A DNA stretch of 64,000 bases from Streptomyces hyaluromycini (GCF_002217755.1 NZ_BCFL01000023.1:124001-188000), one strand, 5' to 3'; numbered from the stretch's first letter, positions 16,657-25,912 are shown. A program made the numbers and translations. The notes: a model not told the origin generated them from the letters alone.

Positions 16657-19600
16657 TCACACGAGGGGCGGCTCCAGGTCCCGGTGGATCCGCTTGCCCT
16701 CCCGCACGGTCACGGCGTGCGGGTGCTCCTTCCCCAGCAGCCGTTCCAGCTCCGCCTGTGCGCTCTCCTGCAACTGGTCCGCCTCCGGGATCCGGCGCAG
16801 GGCGCGCAGGGTCACCGCCAGATTGGCCCGGGAGACGACGGTGTCCGGATGCTTGTGCCCGAGGGCCGCCTGGAAACCGGCGACAGCGAGCCGCTCCAGT
16901 TCCTCCGCCCGGTGCAGCTCGTCCAGTTCCGCGAACGTGTTGGCGAGGTTCACCCCGCAGGCCAGCGTGTAGGGGTGGCCGTCGCCGAGCACCCTGCGCA
17001 GGGTCTCGAGGTTGCGTTCCAGCAGCGTGCGGGCCTGTTCGGCCGCACCGGACCCGCGGAGGAAGATCCCGCAGTTGTTCACGGCCGCCAGCGTCGCCGG
17101 ATGCTGTTCACCGGGTGCTTTCCGGTACTGGCGCACGATGTCCTGGGCCTGCGCGAGGGCCTCCTCGCGGGCGCCGGTCGCGTACAGGTCGATCGCGTAG
17201 TTGAGGGTGCAGTCCAGCACGTCCGGTGTGGACGGCGGGGTCTCCCGCAGCCGGTAGTGCTCGCGGGTCTGCAGGGTCAGGGTCCGTGCCTCCTCGACGA
17301 CCCCGGCTTTGCGCAGCGAGACCGCGAGGCTCTTCGCGGTGCGCAGGGTCTCCGGATACACCTCTCCGAACAGGTCCTTGTACGACTCGTAGCCGCTGCG
17401 CAGCAGTGAGACCGACGTGTCGTACTCGCCGGTCTCGCGCAGGTCGCGGCCCAGGTTGGTGATGCTGATGAGGGTGTGCGGGTGCTGGGCGCCCAGGTCG
17501 TTGCGGCGCTGGTCGTAGATCTCCTGGTCGACGTCGCGTGCCTCGTTGAAGCGGCCGAGCAGCCGCAGGCACACGGCACGGTTGTTGTTGGCACTGAGGG
17601 TGCGCGGATGGTCCTCGCCGAAGCTCTCCTTGAAACCGAGGTAGGCCTCGGTGGCCATCTCCAGGGCGTCCTTGAAGCGGCCCACGCTGCCGAGGTCCGT
17701 TGCCAAGCCGCTGGCGGTCATGAGGATGTGGGGATGCCCGGGGCTGAGCAGCGAGCGCTGACTGGCCAGGGTCGCGGAGCCCAGCTTCTCCGCCTCCACG
17801 TACTTGCCGAGCGAGCGCAGGACGTTGGCGATGTGGAACCGCAGATGCAGCAGCTGGATCTGCAGGTTGGCGAGATAGCGCTTCTCCTCGGCGAGGGAGC
17901 GCGGCGGCCGGCCGTCGTAGGCCGACTGCCGGACGGCCTGGCTGCCGGACGCCGTGAGCTCCGCGACGCGTTCGCGGCTGGTCCGCAGTTGCCCCTCCCA
18001 CAGGGTGCGCAGTCCCTGGGCGAAGGTGAGGGCGGCGTTCAGATCGCCGCGTTTCCACTGGTAACGGACGCGGTCCATGAGAAGCTGGCGGGTCTCGGGC
18101 TCGTCGCAGGTGCTGGCCTCGGAGGCGTCCAGGTGCGGCCAGATCGCGGCGAACGTGGGCTGGTTCTCCGGGTCGTCGATGGGTTCCTCGCCGGAGGGCC
18201 GGGCGCCGGCGAGGATGCGATGCACGACGTGCTGCGCCTCCAGCTGCTGCACAGGGGTGAGCTGGGAGCGAATCACCGCCTGCACCAGCCGGTGCACCTG
18301 GATAGAGCCCGCGGAGCGGTCCACCTTGGCGAGGGCGAACCGGCCGATCTCCCGAATGACCTGGCCGAGCACCATCTTCTCCTGGAGGGAGGGGTCCTCG
18401 GCGGCCAGGACGCGAATCATCTCGTCGCCATAGAGCAGCTTCATGGAGACCGGTTCGGCGGCGAAGAACGCGCACAGCTGCAACAGACGCACGGCGGCCG
18501 GGGAACGTTCCTTGAGGCGTTCGATGGAGACGTTCCAGGTGGCGCCCACGGGTTCGGGATAGTTGGCGGGCATGCCGAACGACAGGACGCGCTCGGCCTG
18601 TTCGCCGAGTTCCACCAGGTATTCGTCGACCGGGGTGCCGGTCTCGGCGAGCCACGCGCCCGCCTGTTCCAGGGCCAGCGGCAGGTCGCCGACGGCCTCG
18701 GCAACCCGGCCGGCGTCATCCGCGGTCAGGTCCGCCGCCCGGCGCAGCAGGTGCTCGATGCTCTCCTCGCGCAGGAACGGGTCGATCTCCAGGGCGTCGC
18801 CGTACTGCAGCCAGGTCTGGTCGCGAGATGTGACCAGGACGTGGCCGCTGCCGCCGGGGAAGTGACGGCTGACCTCCTGCGGTTCGTCGGCGTTGTCGAA
18901 GACCAGCAGCCAGCGCAGCGTCGAGGACGACTGGCGCAGATGGTCGCGGACCTCCTGGGCGACCTGGGCCGCGTCGTCGCCGACACGCAGGCCCAGTTTG
19001 GGGGCGAGGTCGGCGAGCGCGGAGACGATGAGCTCGTTCTGCTCGGAGGGGATCCACCACACCAGGTCGTAGTCGGCGGCGAACCGGTGGACGTACTCCA
19101 GCGCGATCTGGGTCTTGCCCACCCCGCCGAGGCCGTACAGCGCGTAGGCCGCCGAGGAGGCGGAGCCGCTGCTGCCGAGGTCGTCACGGATGCGTTCCAG
19201 CAGGGCGCTGCGACCGGTGAAGGCCGCGTTACGCGGGGAGGCGTTCCAGATCCTGGGGACGGTGTCCGGGAAGCGGGCGTCGGGCGTGATCGTGTCATCG
19301 GAGAGTCCGACGGGCAGCGGCGGTTTGCCGAGGGCCCGCAGCAGCGCGGAGGCGGCGTTCTTCTCGTTGGTGCGCACCAGGTCGACCGACGCCCATTCGC
19401 TGAACGCGGGCGCCGGACGGAAGTCGCCCACCCGGACCACGACGACCTGACGGCGCCCGGCGGGGTCGTTGCCGGTGGCCGTCTCCCAGACCTGGCGGGC
19501 ACGCGCGGAACGCTGGTAGGCCGGGGAGACCACGACGACGGTGCGGTCGGCGGGCTTCTCGGCGCCGTCGCCCTCGCCGCCGACGTACTTGGGGATGACC

Positions 19601-20694
19601 CGGAACCCGGCCCGGGACAGCAGCACCGCAATCCAGTCGGCCCACATCCGGTCCTCGGCCACATAGCTGAGGTGCAGATCGGCGGGGAGGGCGGAGCGGG
19701 TGCGGGTGAACTTCCGTTTGATGCCGAGGCGTACGCCGTCGTCCATGCGCGGCAGGGCGGTGACGGCCTGGTCGCTGATCACGCTGGTCAGCCGTTCGAA
19801 GGCGGACAGCAGGGAGGTCGGGTTGCCGGCCTCGTCCCCGAAGGTCGCCAGAGTCTCCTCATAGGCGTAGTAGGGGCGGTAGGGCACTTCCACCGATCCC
19901 CAGTAGGAGGCGAGTTCGTCCTCGGTCATCCCGGAGGGGAATCCGTCGAACTTGGCGCGCGCGAGCGAGCGGCCCGCGTCCGCCTTCTCCTTCTCGCCCT
20001 CGTCGATCCGCATCGGTACGGGCAGGATGCGGATCCGGCGCTGGTCGAACCGGTCGCGGATGTCACGGGCAACCGCGGCCGCGCCGTCGATGCTCTGGTC
20101 GCTGAGGGTGAAGCAGTCGACGAGCAGATCGGGCAGATGGGCGGTGCAGATGTCGGCGATGTCGGAGAGTCCGGTGCGGCTGTCGACGAGAACGTAGTCG
20201 TAGTTGCGCCGCATGTCCTCGCGCAGCGCGTCCAGGAACAGGCCGCCGCCGAGCCGTTCGTAGAAGTTGTCGAACTCGAAGGAGGTGGCGATCGCCGAGT
20301 AGTCGCGGTTCTGCCGCCCCGCGGACACCAGGTCGAGGGTGCCCGGCTCGGGGAACGGCCACTCCACGGAGACGGCGTGCCGCTGGATGCGGGCGTACTC
20401 GCGGTGCCAGTCGTCGGGGCGCTGCTCGCCGTCGTCGGTGGCCGCCCAGGCGTAGTCGGTGAGCAGGTCGATGACACCGGTGGTGGCGCCGGCGGTGGCC
20501 GGGTCGAGGAACGGGTGGAAGAAGCGGTGCAGTCCGGGCGCCTCCAGGTCCCAGTCGACGGCGAGCACACGTTTGCCGTTGGCGGCCAGCACCCAGGCGG
20601 TGTTGGCGAGGGCCATCGTTCGCCCGGTTCCGCCCTTGTACGAGTAGAACGTTACGATCCGGCCTGCACGGCCATCCTGCCCCTCAAGGCCCAT
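16657..20694 (-). CDS. fxsT: FxSxx-system ATPase/TIR-like/NB-ARC/TPR protein
   Basis: 1345 residues. Residues 12-310 form a ParA/MinD-like P-loop ATPase with the deviant Walker A YSYKGGTGRT and VDWDLEAPG. About 335-460 is TIR-like, beginning DLHLSYVAEDRMWADW. About 480-800 is an NB-ARC/STAND NTPase with Walker A GLGGVGKT (521-528), LLVFDNAD (Walker B) and VLVTSRD. About 880-1340 is a run of kinesin-light-chain-type TPRs with recurring GHPHIL, DHPRTL, QHPHTL and KHPDTV signatures. The ATG has GGAGGGA 8 bp upstream. It is the last gene of the fxs operon, 57 bp after fxsC. The architecture matches the family named FxSxx-COOH system tetratricopeptide repeat protein. STAND proteins are usually signal-triggered oligomerising switches; the trigger here is unknown. 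Confidence 0.9.
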   Translation of the reverse strand: MGLEGQDGRAGRIVTFYSYKGGTGRTMALANTAWVLAANGKRVLAVDWDLEAPGLHRFFHPFLDPATAGATTGVIDLLTDYAWAATDDGEQRPDDWHREYARIQRHAVSVEWPFPEPGTLDLVSAGRQNRDYSAIATSFEFDNFYERLGGGLFLDALREDMRRNYDYVLVDSRTGLSDIADICTAHLPDLLVDCFTLSDQSIDGAAAVARDIRDRFDQRRIRILPVPMRIDEGEKEKADAGRSLARAKFDGFPSGMTEDELASYWGSVEVPYRPYYAYEETLATFGDEAGNPTSLLSAFERLTSVISDQAVTALPRMDDGVRLGIKRKFTRTRSALPADLHLSYVAEDRMWADWIAVLLSRAGFRVIPKYVGGEGDGAEKPADRTVVVVSPAYQRSARARQVWETATGNDPAGRRQVVVVRVGDFRPAPAFSEWASVDLVRTNEKNAASALLRALGKPPLPVGLSDDTITPDARFPDTVPRIWNASPRNAAFTGRSALLERIRDDLGSSGSASSAAYALYGLGGVGKTQIALEYVHRFAADYDLVWWIPSEQNELIVSALADLAPKLGLRVGDDAAQVAQEVRDHLRQSSSTLRWLLVFDNADEPQEVSRHFPGGSGHVLVTSRDQTWLQYGDALEIDPFLREESIEHLLRRAADLTADDAGRVAEAVGDLPLALEQAGAWLAETGTPVDEYLVELGEQAERVLSFGMPANYPEPVGATWNVSIERLKERSPAAVRLLQLCAFFAAEPVSMKLLYGDEMIRVLAAEDPSLQEKMVLGQVIREIGRFALAKVDRSAGSIQVHRLVQAVIRSQLTPVQQLEAQHVVHRILAGARPSGEEPIDDPENQPTFAAIWPHLDASEASTCDEPETRQLLMDRVRYQWKRGDLNAALTFAQGLRTLWEGQLRTSRERVAELTASGSQAVRQSAYDGRPPRSLAEEKRYLANLQIQLLHLRFHIANVLRSLGKYVEAEKLGSATLASQRSLLSPGHPHILMTASGLATDLGSVGRFKDALEMATEAYLGFKESFGEDHPRTLSANNNRAVCLRLLGRFNEARDVDQEIYDQRRNDLGAQHPHTLISITNLGRDLRETGEYDTSVSLLRSGYESYKDLFGEVYPETLRTAKSLAVSLRKAGVVEEARTLTLQTREHYRLRETPPSTPDVLDCTLNYAIDLYATGAREEALAQAQDIVRQYRKAPGEQHPATLAAVNNCGIFLRGSGAAEQARTLLERNLETLRRVLGDGHPYTLACGVNLANTFAELDELHRAEELERLAVAGFQAALGHKHPDTVVSRANLAVTLRALRRIPEADQLQESAQAELERLLGKEHPHAVTVREGKRIHRDLEPPLV

Positions 20695-20751
20695 CGCGGT
20701 GTCCCTCCCCGGCGTCCCCGCCCATGTCCGTGCTGTCGGCGCTGTCGACCG

Positions 20752-21993
20752 TCATGGCTGTCCCCCCGGCCTCAGCCGGAAGCGCGGTGGGCTCTCCCCG
20801 GGCGGCGTCCGGGGAGTGGCCCTCTTCAGGTACTCGGCCGCCGCCCATTGCATGACGCGCGGCAGGTGCCGGCTGAGCGCCCGGTGGTCCGGGCCGATCA
20901 CCACCGGCCGGCGGGCCTGCCGCTGCCGGCGGGTGCGCTCCGGCAGGGTGGCCTCGACCTCCGCGGCCACCTCGTGTTCAGCGGTGGCGTCGGAGTCGGT
21001 CTCGTTCCACGGGACGACGAGTCCGGTCGCCTCCCGACCGGCTGTATCGAACTCCCCTAGTCTGGCCCGGTGTTCGGGGTCGCGCAGCAGCCAGCGGTCG
21101 AGGAGCAGGACCTCGGGGCCGTCGGCGGCGGCGCGCTCGTGGTCGAACTCCATGACATCGGGCCGGAATTCGAGGCGGGCCGCGATGTCCGACGCCAGCT
21201 TGCCTATCGGATGCGGGCAGGCGGGGTGGAAGGGCCGCCATTCCAGTGGCGTCGGGCCGTAGCGGGCGGGGCTGGGGCCCTCGGGCAGCCGCGTGTGCGA
21301 CCCGGCCGCCACGCTGATCCGCAGCCCGCGCCGGGTCACGGCACGCACCATCGGGCCGGGCGCGAAGGCGTCGTCCGCGGCGGCCAGCACCGTCGGGTCG
21401 CCGCGCTCCACGACGACGTTCTCCCCCACCTCGACGATCCGGGTGGCCAGGTGCAGGACGGCTTTCTGGTAGTCGCTGCGGAACGAGCTGAGCTTTCCCA
21501 GTCCGTACAGTCCGAATCTCCGGTAACGCTCGGTGTGTTCGGGGCCGAAGTACTGCATCTCCTTCGCGCAGTCCGGCATGCGATGTTCGGGGACGGGCGC
21601 CCACAGGGCGGGGACGACGGCGCTGGGCCGGCCGCGTTGGTCCTGCTTCCGGTACCGGGTCGGACGCTGCCCGAACACGGTCCATTCCCGGCCGCACCAG
21701 GGGCTGATGAAATAACGCGGCGAGTACAGCGGGACGAACACCCGGCAAGCCGTCAGGGAATCCGCGAGCTCCTGGCTCCAGACCTGCCCCGCCCGCATGG
21801 TCCGATCCATGAAACCGGCGGAGCCGGAGGGCACCGTGGTCATGTTCCGAATGTGCTCGCACAGATCCCGGAAAAGCCGGTGTACCCAGAAGTCCGGGTC
21901 GGTCTCGTCGGAGCCGTCCCGGGGCAGGTGGGCGTAACTGAGAAAGAAGTAGGGCACGGTGGTGTCCGCCCCCGTCGGTTCCATCGGCTCCAC
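20752..21993 (-). CDS. fxsC: TIR-like FxsC protein
   Basis: 413 residues. The N-terminal TIR-like domain runs from VPYFFLSYAHLPR through FMDRTMRAGQVWSQELADSL, VFVPLYSPRYFISPWCGREW and VPALWAPVP. These are the strands of a TIR/SEFIR-like fold. The C-terminal half is specific to FxsC proteins and ends in an Arg/Pro-rich tail. GTG 21993 is preceded by GGGGGA; ATG 21984 is an alternative. It lies between the AAC(3)-like gene (43-bp gap) and fxsT. TIR domains either signal or degrade NAD+, but I could not identify a clear NADase Glu. Its role in the system is undefined. Confidence 0.87.
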   Translation of the reverse strand: MEPMEPTGADTTVPYFFLSYAHLPRDGSDETDPDFWVHRLFRDLCEHIRNMTTVPSGSAGFMDRTMRAGQVWSQELADSLTACRVFVPLYSPRYFISPWCGREWTVFGQRPTRYRKQDQRGRPSAVVPALWAPVPEHRMPDCAKEMQYFGPEHTERYRRFGLYGLGKLSSFRSDYQKAVLHLATRIVEVGENVVVERGDPTVLAAADDAFAPGPMVRAVTRRGLRISVAAGSHTRLPEGPSPARYGPTPLEWRPFHPACPHPIGKLASDIAARLEFRPDVMEFDHERAAADGPEVLLLDRWLLRDPEHRARLGEFDTAGREATGLVVPWNETDSDATAEHEVAAEVEATLPERTRRQRQARRPVVIGPDHRALSRHLPRVMQWAAAEYLKRATPRTPPGESPPRFRLRPGGQP

Positions 21994-22036
21994 AGGATCC
22001 CCCGATCCCCGCCTCCGTCGTCGGGGGCGCGGACAC

Positions 22037-22867
22037 TCAGTGTAGGAACCCCGCAGCGTTTTGTGACGGCTCGTGGGAAACACCGTGCGGGCGATTTCCG
22101 GACAGCCAGTGGGCGGCGAACCGCACCGCCTCCGCGAGCGGGAACAGCCGTGCCTCCCCCGCGCCCACCGCGCCGCGCCGGACGACCGGCACCTGTTCCT
22201 CGAAGTCCGCGCCCAGGGCGGCGAAGTCGCTGTCGTCGAGATCGACGTCCTTGTACGACGTCCAGGTCCGCCCCCCGTCCCGCAGCACCACGCACCGGTA
22301 CTCCCGCAGGGGCGGCTCGGCGACCCGGTACTCGGCGAGATGGAACGCGCTGCACACGTCGTAGCCCACCCCGAGCAGCAGCACCTGCGCCCCTGCCCGT
22401 TCCAGCCGGGCGAGGGGCGAGTGCTCCCCCAGATGGCACTCCTCGTCGTGCCCGCTCGTCAGCTGCCGTGCCCGCATGCCGAGCGCCGCGAAGGAGGTCT
22501 GCGGATGCGCACTGCGCACGGCCCCCGCACTGCACCGCACGGCCTCGGCGAGCCGCCCCATACCCTCGGACGGCGTCCGGTCCCACTCGAAGGCCGGCAT
22601 CTGCGTGTGATGCAGGTCCAGTTGATGTTCCGTCATGTCCCGGGTGCGGTTGCGGTACGACGGTGAGGTGTCGGAGTTGCCGGCCGTGAACGTCGGTACG
22701 ACGACCGTTCCGTGAGGGCCGAGGGTGTCGAGCAGGGCGGCCAGGACGGTGTCGGGTCCGGCGCCGACGCACTGCAGGGAGGCATGGGCGAGGACGGTGG
22801 CCCCGGGGCGCAGACCGAGTTCCGCGAGGCCGCGGGCGAGCGCGCGGTGGCCGTCGCCGGCACTCAC
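22037..22867 (-). CDS. AAC(3)-family N-acetyltransferase-like protein
   Basis: 276 residues. It belongs to the aminoglycoside 3-N-acetyltransferase fold: LAHASLQCVGAGPDTVLAAL near the N-terminus, VVVPTFTAGNSD, AHPQTSFAALG and LLGVGYDVCSAFHLAEYR, which includes the conserved His and Glu. The GTG start overlaps the fxsB stop (GTGA), so it is translationally coupled to the radical SAM enzyme. That makes a role in peptide maturation or self-protection more likely than plain aminoglycoside resistance. Such genes recur beside fxsB in actinomycetes. Acetyl-CoA-dependent modification of the Fxs product is an inference. Confidence 0.85.
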   Translation of the reverse strand: MSAGDGHRALARGLAELGLRPGATVLAHASLQCVGAGPDTVLAALLDTLGPHGTVVVPTFTAGNSDTSPSYRNRTRDMTEHQLDLHHTQMPAFEWDRTPSEGMGRLAEAVRCSAGAVRSAHPQTSFAALGMRARQLTSGHDEECHLGEHSPLARLERAGAQVLLLGVGYDVCSAFHLAEYRVAEPPLREYRCVVLRDGGRTWTSYKDVDLDDSDFAALGADFEEQVPVVRRGAVGAGEARLFPLAEAVRFAAHWLSGNRPHGVSHEPSQNAAGFLH

Positions 22868-24999
22868 AGCGACCGCCCGATGCCGTCGACGAACCGCCGC
22901 CCGAGCGCGGTCAGCGAGGTGGCACCCGCCAGCCTCCGCCACTGCGCCCGGGTGCGGTCGGCCGGACGGCCCATGGTGTCCACGGCATCGGTCGCGGCGC
23001 GGGCGTAGGTGTCGGCCAGCAGGGCACCGGTCCGCGTGTCGGCTTCGTCGTACAGCTCGCATTCGTCGAGCAAGACGTCCAGGATGCCGAGCCGGAAACC
23101 GCGCACCAGGTCGGTGGCGACGCGGGCCGGGTCGGGGGCCTCGGGCAGGTGCAGGCCGAGGGCCGCGAAGCCGCCGGCGGAGGTGGCGGCCGGGTCGGCC
23201 GGGGCGGCGAGCGGGGTCAGCACCCGTAGCCCGGCTGCCATCTGGGCCGCGACCCCGGGGAGTCGCTCGGCAATCAACTCGATTGCCTGGCACAGGACTT
23301 GATGCCACGGCGTGACCTCGTCGTCCGTCAACCGGGAGTGCACCGGGACGCCGAGGCAGTCCCGGTGCGGGTCGATGTCGTCGAGGGCGACGTCGAACCG
23401 CCCGAACCGCAGCCGTCGTACCGGCTCCCAGCGGATGCCCCGCAGGGCGTCCGGTGTCAGTGCGGCGGTCCGGTCGACGGTGTCGACGCGCAGCCGGCCG
23501 GCTCCCGGCAGACTGACGAATCCGGCGGCCACCGGAACCTCGACGGTGTCCACCGCGCCGACGGGCAGGGCCACGGCGGCCACGAGGGAGGCCAGGTGGT
23601 CCGGGGAGGCGGTGTCGTCGAGGCAGCGGACCGCCCAGGGCCGGGTGAAGGGGTGCGACAGGAAGGAGGCGAGCAGGGCCTCGTCGCGCATCTGGAGGTC
23701 GAGGGCGAGCTGCCACGCGGCTTCCCACAGTTCCCCTGCGGGCCGGGCGGGCTCGGCGTTGAGTTCCTTCAGCAGGCCCAGGGTGACACCCTGGCGGACC
23801 TCGGCGAGGGCGCGTACCGCGGTACCGTCGTCGGAGCCGTCCGCCAGGGTGTCGAAGCCGTCGACGGCGCGGCCGACGTCGACTCCGGTACGGGCGCCCA
23901 GCGACTCGATGAGCTGCTTCAGATCCGCACAGAAAACCGACGGATTATCAAATCCGCTGCCGTCGCCGCGGTAGCGGTGGGCGAAGAGTCCGCCGCCGCA
24001 GGAGCGAACCACGGGGCACTCGCGGCACTGGGCGGACAGGGCGTCGATTCCGTGCTGGCGTGCGACCATGCCGGGATGCCGGGAGACCTCGTCGAAGGTG
24101 TGATGGACGACGTCCTTGCCGGTGACGGGTGCACCGTCGTAGGCGGTCTTGAGGGAGTCGGCCTGTTCGTAGCTGCCGTCGGTCTCGATCACGACGACGT
24201 CGGCCGACTCCAGGCCCAGTGACTCGGTCCGGGCGGGACCGCCGCCGAGGGTGCTGATCACCGAGTCGAAGAGCCGGACCGGCATCGGGCAGCCCTGCTC
24301 GGTCCACCGGTCGTGGACCGCGAGCAGCCAGTCGGCGTACGGGGTGTCCGAGCCCTCGGGGCGCAGCGGCGGGGCGTCCCAGGTGGCGTGCGGGAGGAGG
24401 AAGTCGATGCGCGGTGGCTGCAGCCGGGCCAGGGCGTCGTAGGCGGCGACGGGATCGTTGCGGACGTCGACCGTGCACAGGAGGCCGGCGAAGAGGTGGC
24501 GATAGCGGTCCTGCCGGAGACGGCCGATCGCGGCGAGCACCTTGTCGTGACTGCTGCGGCCGTCGCGGTAGAGGCGGTAGCGGTCGTTGGCGGCACGGTC
24601 GCCGTCGAGTGAGATGCCGACACGGACGTGGTACTCGGCGAACAGGTCCAGATAACGCTCGGTGAGCTGGAGGCCGTTGGTGTGGATACGGAGATCGAGC
24701 TCGCTCACACCGTGCAGAGCGGTCCGCAGTTGTTCGCAGACGAGCCGTAAGCGGGCGGGACCGGCCAGCAGCGGCTCGCCTCCGTGCAGGATGACCTGGA
24801 CGGAGGCGAGCCCATGTGCCTCGGCGTGCTCCGCCAGGCGCTGTGCCGTCCGGGAGACGGTCTCCTCGGCGATCACCCTGGGCCGGGACATCCAGCTCTG
24901 GTCCGCGTGCTCGTAGACATAGCAATGCCTGCAGGCGAGATCGCACCGGCTGTGCACTTTGAGCACCAGCTGGCGCAGCGGGATGACGGGACCGGCCAT
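22864..24999 (-). CDS. fxsB: FxsB radical SAM/SPASM cyclophane-forming maturase
   Basis: 711 residues. The radical SAM cluster motif is C19-x3-C23-x2-C26 (SRCDLACRHCYVY), followed by LHGGEPLL and GISLDGDRAANDRYR. The SPASM-type auxiliary Cys set is seen in CRECPVVRSCGGG and FCADL. FxsB-type enzymes link a Phe ring to the beta carbon of the residue two positions on, making three-residue cyclophanes. The C-terminal 300 residues resemble the HExxH-motif domain often fused to FxsB. Here the expected site reads LVRGFRL at 631-637, so the zinc motif is missing. ATG 24999 has no clear ribosome-binding site. It lies 33 bp downstream of the precursor gene and overlaps the AAC(3)-like gene by 4 bp. Confidence 0.92.
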   Translation of the reverse strand: MAGPVIPLRQLVLKVHSRCDLACRHCYVYEHADQSWMSRPRVIAEETVSRTAQRLAEHAEAHGLASVQVILHGGEPLLAGPARLRLVCEQLRTALHGVSELDLRIHTNGLQLTERYLDLFAEYHVRVGISLDGDRAANDRYRLYRDGRSSHDKVLAAIGRLRQDRYRHLFAGLLCTVDVRNDPVAAYDALARLQPPRIDFLLPHATWDAPPLRPEGSDTPYADWLLAVHDRWTEQGCPMPVRLFDSVISTLGGGPARTESLGLESADVVVIETDGSYEQADSLKTAYDGAPVTGKDVVHHTFDEVSRHPGMVARQHGIDALSAQCRECPVVRSCGGGLFAHRYRGDGSGFDNPSVFCADLKQLIESLGARTGVDVGRAVDGFDTLADGSDDGTAVRALAEVRQGVTLGLLKELNAEPARPAGELWEAAWQLALDLQMRDEALLASFLSHPFTRPWAVRCLDDTASPDHLASLVAAVALPVGAVDTVEVPVAAGFVSLPGAGRLRVDTVDRTAALTPDALRGIRWEPVRRLRFGRFDVALDDIDPHRDCLGVPVHSRLTDDEVTPWHQVLCQAIELIAERLPGVAAQMAAGLRVLTPLAAPADPAATSAGGFAALGLHLPEAPDPARVATDLVRGFRLGILDVLLDECELYDEADTRTGALLADTYARAATDAVDTMGRPADRTRAQWRRLAGATSLTALGRRFVDGIGRSL

Positions 25000-25032
25000 G
25001 ACGGAGGGTCAGACGGATTCAGTGACGCGTCT

Positions 25033-25218
25033 TCAGATGGAGGACTGGAACGTTACCCCTGCCACTCTGGCTGCCTGGGTGGACGCCAGGGCGCGGCGCA
25101 CTCCGCGGACGCTCTTCGGGTCGGACGGAGTGTCAAGACGCAGCGCGGCCTTGGGCGACCCGGCGGCGACCATCGACTTTACAGTCGTTACTGCAGTGGT
25201 TCTTGCTGGAATGGTCAC
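25033..25218 (-). CDS. fxsA: FxSxx-COOH RiPP precursor peptide
   Basis: 61 residues, starting at GTG 25218 with AGGGAA 5 bp upstream. The C-terminus is VAGVTFQSSI-stop, which satisfies the FxSxx-COOH signature (F57-Q58-S59-S60-I61). The stretch KSVRGVRRALASTQAARVAG before it is the expected leader helix. It sits 33 bp upstream of fxsB as first gene of the operon. FxsB should crosslink F57 to S59, leaving a short cyclophane-bearing C-terminal tail. No protease gene is in the operon, so whether the tail is released is unknown. The core motif and position make the call strong despite the short length. Confidence 0.88.
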   Translation of the reverse strand: MTIPARTTAVTTVKSMVAAGSPKAALRLDTPSDPKSVRGVRRALASTQAARVAGVTFQSSI

Positions 25219-25325
25219 GGCTTTCCCTAAGTGGGCATCAAGTGAGGTGTGAGACAGCGGCCTTCGCTGACATGGAAATCCGACGAAGGTCACTGTGAGA
25301 AAGGTACAGCCAGCCGGACCCCCAC

Positions 25326-25345
25326 GCCCGCCGGTTGGTGCGGGC
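25326..25345. terminator. Short hairpin between fxsA and the MaoC gene
   Basis: GCCCGC and GCGGGC pair around an 8-nt loop and are followed on the plus side by ATTTTC. The hairpin lies downstream of the minus-strand MaoC gene and upstream of fxsA. It could separate the two operons. The rest of 25219-25442 must hold the fxs promoter, but I could not pick convincing -35/-10 boxes. Confidence 0.3.
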
Positions 25346-25442
25346 ATTTTCCCACTCACTTTCTTTCCGCAGCTCACCGGGTATGTGAAGGGTGAGGTGG
25401 CTGCGCCCGAGCGGGTGAAGAGTGATCGGCGAGGTTCACCGG

Positions 25443-25898
25443 TCAGGCGTAGAACCGCGACAGGCTCTGCAGCACGGCGGCGGGCTTGGTGCCGCCGTCG
25501 ATCTCGATCGTCCCGTCGACGACGATCTGCACGCCGCCCGGCACCTCCTCGACCTCCGCCAGCCGGCCGGCCAGCCGGATCCGGGAGCCGGCCTTCACCG
25601 GGGCCGGGAAACGCACCTTGTTCAGGCCGTAGTTGACCTTCGTGGTAACGCCCTGGACGTCCAGCAGCTCGGTGAACAGGGGGATGAACAACGACAGGGT
25701 GAGGTAGCCGTGGGCGATCGGGGCGCCGAAGGGGCCCGCGGCCGCCCGCTCCGGGTCGACGTGGATCCACTGGTGGTCGCCGGTCGCGTCGGCGAAGGTG
25801 TCGATGCGGTCCTGGGTGACCTCGATCCAGTCGCTGGTGCCCAGGTCGCTGCCCGCGAGCTTCTTCAGTTCGTCGAGGCCGTTGACGGTGACGGTCAT
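25443..25898 (-). CDS. MaoC-like hot-dog hydratase
   Basis: 151 residues. R-specific enoyl-CoA hydratase/MaoC fold: DRIDTFADATGDHQWIHVDP is the hydratase motif with catalytic Asp and His, and FGAPIAHGYLTLSLF follows. AAGGAAA precedes ATG 25898. It is the last gene of the four-gene catabolic operon, 14 bp after the acyl-CoA ligase stop. It probably hydrates an enoyl-CoA formed in the pathway started by the ligase. Confidence 0.9.
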   Translation of the reverse strand: MTVTVNGLDELKKLAGSDLGTSDWIEVTQDRIDTFADATGDHQWIHVDPERAAAGPFGAPIAHGYLTLSLFIPLFTELLDVQGVTTKVNYGLNKVRFPAPVKAGSRIRLAGRLAEVEEVPGGVQIVVDGTIEIDGGTKPAAVLQSLSRFYA

Positions 25899-25912
25899 GT
25901 GGGTTTCCTTGG

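Noticed and set aside
17476..21060. 1194-codon plus-strand frame opposite fxsT
   Set aside because: No recognisable motif, and composition typical of an antisense frame. The minus strand encodes well-defined ATPase, NB-ARC and TPR domains.
22037..22867. Plain aminoglycoside resistance gene
   Set aside because: The fold is AAC(3)-like, but translational coupling to fxsB and recurrence in fxs loci make a resistance label misleading.
22868..23728. Long N-terminal extension of the AAC(3)-like frame
   Set aside because: It lies entirely inside fxsB and is Arg/Pro-rich. The GTG at 22867 in a GTGA overlap gives a normal-length AAC(3)-like protein.
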